A stretch of 5,644 bases of DNA from Actinomycetota bacterium (lineage in GTDB: Bacteria; Actinomycetota; Actinomycetes; Nanopelagicales; Nanopelagicaceae). The position numbers and the translations under genes are program-made. Positions 1 through 4,866 of the stretch are shown here, piece by piece. Position 1 is the first letter of the stretch. Each line of letters starts with the position of its first letter. Location of the stretch: the NCBI GenBank assembly GCA_009704555.1, contig WLDY01000051.1, forward strand, positions 1 to 5,644, written 5' to 3'. The notes under the pieces were generated by a model. That model was not told the origin of the DNA, did not search any database, and worked only from the letters and a program-made list of their open reading frames with translations.

Positions 1-146
1 AAGGTATCTCGGGCGATCAGATCGATCTCCCCTTCATCGCAGCGCCAATTGCGCTCGATCACAGCTAGACCAGTGTCATTGAGATAGCGCTCGGCGATCG
101 CCTCGCCAATCAGTCCGACGATCCGCGCCTGTTCATTCTTCGCCAT
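1..146 (-). CDS. yraN: YraN family (UPF0102) endonuclease-like protein, N-terminal part, cut by window edge
   Basis: The first 48 codons of a minus-strand gene are present; the rest lies beyond the left edge. The translation shows the family signature in order: a G-x-x-G-E-x-x-A helix (G11, G14, E15, A18), then I30-E-R-N-W-R-C36, then G39-E-I-D-L-I-A45. Family members are about 120 residues with a restriction-endonuclease-like fold, and the conserved Glu and the Asp of GEID belong to the presumed metal site. The cellular role is poorly defined; a nuclease role in DNA processing is inferred from the fold. The ATG at 146 is preceded by AGGA about seven bases upstream, which supports this start. 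It follows rnhB after 74 bp in which I see no other gene. In actinobacteria yraN usually precedes a comM-like ATPase gene and dprA. Confidence 0.9.
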   Translation of the reverse strand, partial: MAKNEQARIVGLIGEAIAERYLNDTGLAVIERNWRCDEGEIDLIARDT

Positions 147-220
147 GTGGCGATCCTGTAACGGCGAGACCGAGGAATGTTCTTAGTCAGGAGTGGATGT
201 GGACCGCTAGAGGCTGTGCA

Positions 221-865
221 TCATCGAGCGATCAACTTGGCGACGTTGGAGTAGGACCGACGATGGATCGGCAATACGCCAAGTTCCTTGATCGCATCCA
301 TGTGCGCCTTCGATGAATAGCCCTTGTGAGAGGCGAATCCGTAACCCGGGAATCTTCCATCGAGTTCGACCATGATCCGATCGCGCCTCACCTTTGCGAT
401 GATGGAGGCAGCGCCCACCGAGAGGGAGACTGCATCTCCCTTCCAGACTGCGAGGGATGGCATTGCAAGGCCCTCGATCGGATATCCATCGGTGAGGGCG
501 TAGTCCACCTTCGCTGCCAGTTGGGAGATCGCCCGACGCATCGCGCCCTCGTTCATCGCCTGTAAGCCAAAGCGATCGATCTCGTCAGCTTCGATGATGA
601 CCACTTCAATGGCTACCGCTATATCTTCGATCTGAGAAAAGAGATACTCACGATCCTTCTCACTCATTGCCTTGCTATCGAGTGTGAGTGATCCGCGCTT
701 TCTGTCACCCAAGAGAGCCAACAATCTCTGCGAGGCAGTGTGATCGAGTGCGACAGCAGCAGCGACGAGCGGTCCAGCACATGCTCCGCGTCCGGCCTCA
801 TCGACACCCGCGATGACCTTCAATTCATGTGCGAAGAGCGAGTCTTCGATCCATGAGACGCCCAC
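221..865 (-). CDS. rnhB: Ribonuclease HII
   Basis: RNase HII cleaves the RNA strand of RNA:DNA hybrids and starts removal of single ribonucleotides embedded in DNA. It is a cytoplasmic, metal-dependent enzyme. The N-terminus carries the hallmark G20-V-D-E-A-G-R-G27. Aligned by eye to the E. coli enzyme, the four acidic catalytic residues are D22, E23, D126 (in TDG) and D144 (in KGD). D63-S-K65 with the nearby SEK, the A152-A-S-I-I-A-K158 stretch and F-A-S-H-K-G-Y near the C-terminus are also family marks. At 214 aa it is slightly longer than the roughly 200-aa norm because of a few extra residues before DSK. The start is GTG at 865, the base right after the lepB stop on the mRNA, so translation is probably coupled; only a weak GAGAAG stretch could serve as ribosome binding site. 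No closer in-frame start precedes the catalytic motif. Confidence 0.96.
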   Translation of the reverse strand: MGVSWIEDSLFAHELKVIAGVDEAGRGACAGPLVAAAVALDHTASQRLLALLGDRKRGSLTLDSKAMSEKDREYLFSQIEDIAVAIEVVIIEADEIDRFGLQAMNEGAMRRAISQLAAKVDYALTDGYPIEGLAMPSLAVWKGDAVSLSVGAASIIAKVRRDRIMVELDGRFPGYGFASHKGYSSKAHMDAIKELGVLPIHRRSYSNVAKLIAR

Positions 866-1555
866 TTACTTCTCTGAATCTCCCGAGGGCGCATCCGATA
901 GGAGTCCTTCGTAGCGCGATAGGAAGGTGACGTTCTTGATCGGCCATACGATCGCAAAGGCCCGTCCTGTGACGGCCGAGAGTGGGACGAAGCCCTTGTT
1001 GGCATCGTCAAGATGGAAACGTGAATCAGCGCTGGCGGCACGATGATCACCCATCACCCAGAGGAAGCCGTCTGGGACTGTTACATCGAATTCAGACTCG
1101 CTCGCCTTGTCGCCCGGGAAGATGTAGGGCTCTTCGATCGAGACACCATTGATGGTCAAGCGACCATCATCGCCGCAGCAGACCACTTTGTCGCCAGCGA
1201 CGCCGACCACTCGCTTGATCAAATATTGCTTCGCAGGGTCAGGCAAGACTCCGATGAAGACCAGCGCTTCACGGACTCGCTCCCTGATGCCTGTGCCGAA
1301 GTCACCAGAGTCCTCAGGAAGCCACCCGGCGGTATCTCGGAAGACGACGACATCACCTCGATCGACTTCAGAGAAGAAGTTGCCGAGCTTGTTGACGGCG
1401 ACGCGATCATTGACGAGGAGGGTGTTCTCCATCGAACCCGACGGGATGTAGAAGAACTGGACCAAGAAGGTCTTGATGATGATGGAGACGATGACCGCAA
1501 TCGCAACCAGAATCGGCAACTCCCGAAGGAGGGATCCCCTGCGTTGCGCGCTCAT
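866..1555 (-). CDS. lepB: Signal peptidase I
   Basis: This membrane-anchored serine protease removes signal peptides from proteins exported by Sec or Tat. The 229-aa product has a short cytoplasmic N-terminus, one hydrophobic segment at about residues 13-35, and then the extracytoplasmic catalytic domain. The catalytic serine is S41 in I37-P-S-G-S-M-E43. The general-base lysine is K114 in L112-I-K-R-V-V-G118, followed by GDKV. The conserved C-terminal box reads M-G-D-H-R with S-A-D-S-R. The CC pair at 126-127 and the H in GDHR resemble actinobacterial LepB proteins. It is somewhat short for that group, mostly at the N-terminus. A region between about residues 75 and 105 is more variable than the motifs. 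It begins 30 bp after the rplS stop and abuts rnhB. No Shine-Dalgarno is visible before the ATG, which sits behind a pyrimidine-rich stretch; no other in-frame start exists between the rplS stop and this ATG. Confidence 0.97.
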   Translation of the reverse strand: MSAQRRGSLLRELPILVAIAVIVSIIIKTFLVQFFYIPSGSMENTLLVNDRVAVNKLGNFFSEVDRGDVVVFRDTAGWLPEDSGDFGTGIRERVREALVFIGVLPDPAKQYLIKRVVGVAGDKVVCCGDDGRLTINGVSIEEPYIFPGDKASESEFDVTVPDGFLWVMGDHRAASADSRFHLDDANKGFVPLSAVTGRAFAIVWPIKNVTFLSRYEGLLSDAPSGDSEK

Positions 1556-1585
1556 GAAGAGGGAGGCGAGGAAAGCGCGAGCGCT

Positions 1586-2101
1586 CTAAGCCTTGTTCTC
1601 GCCGGAGTTCTCGCTCGTGTTCTCTTCTGCGACTGCCTGCTCGGTCGAAGCCACTGCTTCTACTGGAGTCTCTTCAACGATGGCTGGAACCTCATCGAGG
1701 ACGGCTGCAACGTCAGCTTCGGTGACTGCCGCGCCAGTCGATGGCACGAGTTCCTCAGCGCCACGACGCTCACGGATCTTCGCAGCCTTGCCACGGAGAT
1801 CTCGGAGGAAGTAGAGCTTGGCTCGACGAACCTCTCCACGACGAACGACTTCGATCTTCTCGATCACCGGTGCATGGACAGGGAAGATTCTCTCGACTCC
1901 GACGCCATAGGAGATCTTTCGAACGGTGAAGGTCTCGCGAACGCCAGAACCTTGACGAGCGATGACGATTCCTTGGAAGACCTGGACACGGCTCTTATTG
2001 CCTTCGATGACTCGAACGTGGACCTTCAGTTCATCTCCAGGGCGGAATGCAGGTACATCCTTTCGCAGCGACGCGACATCAACAGAATCAAGGACGTTCA
2101 T
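1586..2101 (-). CDS. rplS: 50S ribosomal protein L19 with acidic C-terminal extension
   Basis: L19 lies at the 30S-50S interface of the ribosome. Residues 1-113 form a full L19 core: F19-R-P-G-D23 near the start, V41-F-Q-G-I-V46, the signature R61-K-I-S-Y-G-V-G-V-E-R-I-F-P73, and a basic end around 96-113. The family is usually about 115 aa; here a further 58 residues follow (114-171). This tail is rich in Ala, Val and Glu, with about 14 acidic residues and a single Lys, and is probably disordered. The start ATG is supported by AGAGGT four bases upstream (positions 2106-2111). The gene leads a probable rplS-lepB-rnhB-yraN transcription unit; the rplS and lepB reading frames are in phase with 30 bp between them. 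A trmD or rimM gene, the usual upstream neighbour of rplS, is not present. Confidence 0.97.
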   Translation of the reverse strand: MNVLDSVDVASLRKDVPAFRPGDELKVHVRVIEGNKSRVQVFQGIVIARQGSGVRETFTVRKISYGVGVERIFPVHAPVIEKIEVVRRGEVRRAKLYFLRDLRGKAAKIRERRGAEELVPSTGAAVTEADVAAVLDEVPAIVEETPVEAVASTEQAVAEENTSENSGENKA

Positions 2102-2196
2102 GGCAACCTCTGGATTTCACTCGAAGACAAGACGTGTTCTTTAGCCTGCGTATCTTGCCACAGAGGAGGGTGAGAGAGCGAATCGCCCTTCGAGCG
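2102..2196 (-). promoter_or_regulatory. rplS leader / suhB-rplS intergenic region
   Basis: Ninety-five bases separate the suhB stop from the rplS start, long for this compact region, so a promoter for the ribosomal protein operon may lie here. The rplS Shine-Dalgarno AGAGGT sits at 2106-2111. I do not see a convincing -35/-10 pair; the stretch GGCAAGATACG near 2150-2160 on the minus strand is the only A/T-richer candidate and is weak. The distal part pairs with the suhB end to form the stem-loop listed separately. Confidence 0.35.
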
Positions 2197-2219
2197 CTAT
2201 CGATAGGCGCTCAAAAAGC
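2185..2219 (-). terminator. Stem-loop over the suhB stop codon, possible terminator or processing site
   Basis: On the minus-strand RNA, 2219-2207 can pair with 2197-2185 to give a 13-bp stem (perfect GAGCGC/GCGCUC at the loop side, then U-A and G-U pairs, then GC at the base) around a nine-base loop that is itself part of the palindrome CTATCGATAG. The stem contains the suhB stop codon. No U-tract follows, so it is not a canonical intrinsic terminator. On the plus strand several pairs become A-C mismatches, so if it works, it works on the suhB transcript. Confidence 0.35.
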
Positions 2220-2994
2220 CCGTCAATCGCTGGTGGAGGGCTGGATTCGCAGCCACCAATCGCGAGGACTCACTCTCACCACCTGAAACAACTCCCCCTG
2301 CCTCTGCGATGATCAAAGCTCCAGCGGCCTTGTCCCACTCCTTCAAACCGACTTCGAAATAGGCGTCGAGAGTTCCGGAGGCAACATGACAGAGATCGAC
2401 CGCCGCTGCACCAAGCCTTCGGATATCTCGACATTGGGGCAAGAGGTCATTGATCACTCGCACTTGATCCTTACGCAACTCCATCGAGTAGGCAAAACCT
2501 GTTCCGATCAATGCGCGTTCGAGTTCGCTCTCTTCACTGACATGTATCGACTCACCATTCCTGAACGCACCTTCCCCGCGGCAAGCCCACCAGGTCGTCT
2601 CCTCCAATGTCGGCGCATGGACGACTCCGACGACGGTGCCATTCGAATCTTTGCATGCGATCGAGATACACCAACCGGCAAGTCCGTAGAGATAGTTGAC
2701 GGTGCCATCGAGGGGATCGATGACCCAGGTGAGCCCTGACTTACTTGGACGTGCTGCCCCTTCCTCCGCGATGATCCCATCGTCAGGGCGCGCAGTCAGG
2801 ATCCTCGAGACGATCAATTCCTCGGCCTCGCGATCCATCTGCGTTGCGATATCGATAGCAGTGGACTTGGTTTCGATGCTGAAACCGTCTGGTCGATTCC
2901 GCAGGAAAGCACCGGCCTCTTTCGCGACCTGAAGCGCCAATTCCAGTAACTTAGAACTCTCGTTCACATCCTTATCCTCTCGCAGTTCCTCCAT
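2197..2994 (-). CDS. suhB: Inositol monophosphatase family protein (SuhB-like)
   Basis: A Mg2+-dependent, Li+-sensitive sugar phosphatase of the IMPase superfamily; members dephosphorylate myo-inositol 1-phosphate, and some act on histidinol phosphate, fructose 1,6-bisphosphate or PAP. The 265-aa length is normal. Metal-site residues are all present: E77 in AEEG, motif D93-P-L-D-G-T-V-N100 (D93, D96, T98), and D221 in E219-W-D-K-A-A-G225, followed by the closing A230-E-A-G-G234. The exact substrate cannot be decided from the sequence; in actinobacteria the product inositol feeds mycothiol and phosphatidylinositol synthesis. The ATG at 2994 has AGGTG five bases upstream inside GGAGATAGGTG. An alternative GTG at 2967 (codon 10) has its own AGAGG/AAGG stretch upstream, so a nine-residue shorter form is possible. 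It is transcribed away from sepH across a 60-bp gap and is followed by rplS after 95 bp. Confidence 0.93.
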   Translation of the reverse strand: MEELREDKDVNESSKLLELALQVAKEAGAFLRNRPDGFSIETKSTAIDIATQMDREAEELIVSRILTARPDDGIIAEEGAARPSKSGLTWVIDPLDGTVNYLYGLAGWCISIACKDSNGTVVGVVHAPTLEETTWWACRGEGAFRNGESIHVSEESELERALIGTGFAYSMELRKDQVRVINDLLPQCRDIRRLGAAAVDLCHVASGTLDAYFEVGLKEWDKAAGALIIAEAGGVVSGGESESSRLVAANPALHQRLTGFLSAYR

Positions 2995-3054
2995 CGAGAC
3001 ACCTATCTCCTCGCCTCACCCCGATCTCTGGGTCGATATGGCACCCTTTGTCCA
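2995..3054. promoter_or_regulatory. Divergent suhB/sepH intergenic promoter region
   Basis: Sixty bases separate the two divergently oriented genes, so promoters for both must lie here or overlap the coding ends. For suhB, the ribosome binding site GGAGATAGGTG is clear (3000-3010 on the minus strand), with AGGTG in the loop of a small GAGA/TCTC inverted repeat (2996-3009). For sepH no Shine-Dalgarno is visible before the ATG at 3055; a TATGGC stretch at 3037-3042 is a weak -10 candidate without a recognisable -35. Confidence 0.4.
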
Positions 3055-4023
3055 ATGAACGGCGAGTACAGGGATCATTCGAAGGATCTCCGCACAGTTG
3101 GGCGAAGCGCAGATGGCGACTCCCTTGAGCTCCACGATCTAGATGGCAACTCCTTCTCCCTTCGCATCACGGATCACCTGAGGAGTCTCGTCAACCAGCC
3201 CACGTCATCCCAGAATCGAACCCAACTCCATTCTGTGAGTGGTGACACGGGATCCGAGATCTCGATCAAGGAGATCCAAGCCAGACTTCGCTCCGGCGAG
3301 AGCATGGAGAGCATCTCGCAACACGGCAATGTCTCATTGGAGAAGGTCGAGCGATATTCGCAACCGATCCTGCAGGAGCGCTCCTACATCATCTCCCTGG
3401 CGCAAAAGTGTGAGCTCAAGAAACTCAAATCCACTCTCCTTGAAGTGATCACCGAGAAGTTGTCGCCGCGTGGCGTAGAGATGAAGAGTTGTGAATGGAA
3501 CGCCTACCGTAATGATGACGGAACCTGGCAGATCATCCTTGAGTATCCGACTCGTGACGGCAAAGGTTCAGCGGCGTGGCGCTTTGAGAGTATGAAGCGT
3601 CGAATCGATAGCGATGATGACGGTGCGCGATGGATCATGGATGAAGAGCCTGCTCCCGTTGATGCGGTCATTCGTCCGATCCGCGGTGAAGAAGCACCGC
3701 CACGCTTGATCTCGATCAGAAGCACGCCTACTGCCACCCCAGCTTCAGAGAGTCCTTCACCACTTCATCGCCTCACACCGAGTGAGGCAAGAGAGTTCGA
3801 TGCCGGTTACACCGACTCTGATGATCTCGATGAGGCAATGGACGATGTGAGCACCGCACATATTGACGATGATTCTGGCGAAGGAGATGAACTCTTGCTC
3901 GACATGGGTGATGAGCAGATCTCTCGTGATGCGAGGCGAGATGGTGTGACTCGCAAGGTTTCAATCCCATCATGGGACGACATCATGTTCGGCACCAGAA
4001 AGAACGACCCGAAGTCCGAGTAG
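3055..4023 (+). CDS. sepH: SepH-like cell division regulator (DUF3071)
   Basis: SepH is an actinobacterial protein that binds FtsZ and promotes its assembly into division rings. The 322-aa product shows the family architecture: an N-terminal segment at about 11-50 (D-L-R-T-V-G, then S-L-E-L-H-D and the F-S-L-R-I-T-D-H-L-R-S block), then the helix-turn-helix-like region at about 68-120 with S-I-K-E-I-Q-A-R-L-R-S-G and V-E-R-Y-S-Q-P-I-L-Q-E-R. A further folded part at about 140-200 has an A-W-R-F strand. A long Asp/Glu-rich, probably disordered linker spans about 205-295. It ends in the C-terminal motif S303-I-P-S-W-D-D-I-M-F-G313 and basic residues, typical of the family. The start has roughly ten residues more than I expect before the conserved part, but no other start codon lies between. 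Heliorhodopsin follows after 20 bp, so the two are probably co-transcribed. Confidence 0.9.
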   Translation: MNGEYRDHSKDLRTVGRSADGDSLELHDLDGNSFSLRITDHLRSLVNQPTSSQNRTQLHSVSGDTGSEISIKEIQARLRSGESMESISQHGNVSLEKVERYSQPILQERSYIISLAQKCELKKLKSTLLEVITEKLSPRGVEMKSCEWNAYRNDDGTWQIILEYPTRDGKGSAAWRFESMKRRIDSDDDGARWIMDEEPAPVDAVIRPIRGEEAPPRLISIRSTPTATPASESPSPLHRLTPSEAREFDAGYTDSDDLDEAMDDVSTAHIDDDSGEGDELLLDMGDEQISRDARRDGVTRKVSIPSWDDIMFGTRKNDPKSE

Positions 4024-4032
4024 GACAGACCT

Positions 4033-4038
4033 AAGGAG
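4033..4038 (+). promoter_or_regulatory. Strong ribosome binding site of the heliorhodopsin gene
   Basis: AAGGAG lies five bases before the GTG at 4044 and fixes that GTG as the start. It is the clearest Shine-Dalgarno in the window. It lies in the 20-bp gap after the sepH stop, so efficient translation from a sepH read-through transcript is expected. Confidence 0.85.
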
Positions 4039-4043
4039 AGCTC

Positions 4044-4829
4044 GTGGCAGCCTCGACACCGATCCAGATCCCTGCGGAACGCCTCAATGGCCTTCGTCGC
4101 TACAACCTGATCGCCGGTATCTTCCATCTCGTCCAAGCGATCGCGATCCTCGCTCTGGCGAACGATTTCGCGTTGCCGGTCTCGGTCAACTATCTCGAGG
4201 ACGCACCTGTTCCTGGAGCGGACTTCGAAAGCGTCGCACTCTTCGACTTTCCGATCGCCCTTGGTGTCGCGGCCTTCTCGCTGCTGAGCGCATTGGCTCA
4301 TCTCTGGATCGTCGGCCCCGGATTCAAGGGTTATTCCGAGGACCTCCGCAATCAGCGCAACATCGCACGTTGGATCGAATACTCCATCTCATCGACTCTG
4401 ATGATCGTACTGATCTCACTCATCAATGCGGTCTGGGATGTGATCGCGCTGATCGCCATCGCAGGCGTCAATGTCGCGATGATTCTCTTCGGTTGGTTGC
4501 AGGAGAAGTACGAAGAGCCAGGCAAAGGGGGTCTCCTTCCCTTCTGGTTTGGCTGCATCGCAGGTATCGTCCCGTGGATCGCGATGTTCTGGTTGCTCTT
4601 CTCTCCTGGAGGCTCAGGTGAAGCACCAGGCTTCGTCTACGGTGTCGTCTTCTCACTCTTCCTATTCTTCAATTCGTTCGCCCTGGTGCAGTGGCTGCAA
4701 TACAGAAGGATCGGAAGGTTCGCTGACTATCTCGTCGGCGAACGCACCTACATCACACTCTCGTTCGTAGCGAAATCTGCACTCGCCTGGCAGATCTTCG
4801 CGGGAGTTCTGGCGACGAGTTCGCTCTAG
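4044..4829 (+). CDS. heR: Heliorhodopsin
   Basis: A retinal-binding seven-helix membrane protein of the heliorhodopsin family, whose members sit with the N-terminus inside, opposite to type 1 rhodopsins, and have slow photocycles suggesting signalling rather than ion pumping. At 261 aa it is close to the roughly 253 aa of the founding protein HeR-48C12. Hydrophobic segments fall at about 20-39, 66-90, 108-127, 131-152, 164-186, 196-219 and 234-256. Compared from memory with HeR-48C12, key residues are kept: Schiff-base lysine K244 in S240-F-V-A-K-S-A-L-A-W-Q250, counterion E112 in R109-W-I-E-Y-S114, and cavity residues H28, H86 and S240. The TM4-TM5 stretch F149-G-W-L-Q-E-K-Y156 and P166-F-W-F-G-C-I-A-G174 is nearly identical to it. 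The extracellular stretch after helix 1 (about 45-65) is the most divergent part. Start is GTG behind AAGGAG. The cellular role is not known; candidates from the literature include binding glutamine synthetase or aiding photolyase, neither encoded here. Confidence 0.97.
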   Translation: MAASTPIQIPAERLNGLRRYNLIAGIFHLVQAIAILALANDFALPVSVNYLEDAPVPGADFESVALFDFPIALGVAAFSLLSALAHLWIVGPGFKGYSEDLRNQRNIARWIEYSISSTLMIVLISLINAVWDVIALIAIAGVNVAMILFGWLQEKYEEPGKGGLLPFWFGCIAGIVPWIAMFWLLFSPGGSGEAPGFVYGVVFSLFLFFNSFALVQWLQYRRIGRFADYLVGERTYITLSFVAKSALAWQIFAGVLATSSL

Positions 4830-4830
4830 T

Positions 4831-4860
4831 TTCAACTTCCCTGCCCTACTCCACTAACGT
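4831..4860 (+). promoter_or_regulatory. Candidate promoter for a leaderless MFS transporter transcript
   Basis: TAACGT at 4855-4860 fits the actinobacterial -10 consensus TANNNT and ends six bases before the GTG at 4867, the spacing expected when transcription begins at the start codon. TTCAAC at 4831-4836 is a modest -35 match (three of six to TTGACA) with an 18-bp spacer. No Shine-Dalgarno lies before the GTG, consistent with leaderless initiation. The promoter occupies the whole 37-bp gap after heliorhodopsin. Confidence 0.5.
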
Positions 4861-4866
4861 CACGCC

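Noticed and set aside
1043..2173. A 376-codon plus-strand open frame
   Set aside because: It lies antisense over lepB and rplS, both unmistakable by motif. Its product is an Asp/Arg/Leu-rich mix without recognisable domains, as expected when GC-rich codons are read in reverse.
3807..4301. A 164-codon minus-strand open frame across the sepH-heliorhodopsin junction
   Set aside because: It is antisense to two well-supported genes, is rich in Arg, Ser, Asp and Glu, has no family motifs, and would need to overlap the end of sepH and start of heliorhodopsin completely.
4044..4829. Type 1 microbial rhodopsin (proton pump such as actinorhodopsin)
   Set aside because: The helix 3 and helix 7 motifs (RWIEYS and SFVAKSALAWQ) are those of heliorhodopsins; the DTE/DTD-type pump motif and the DxxxK helix 7 pattern of type 1 pumps are absent.
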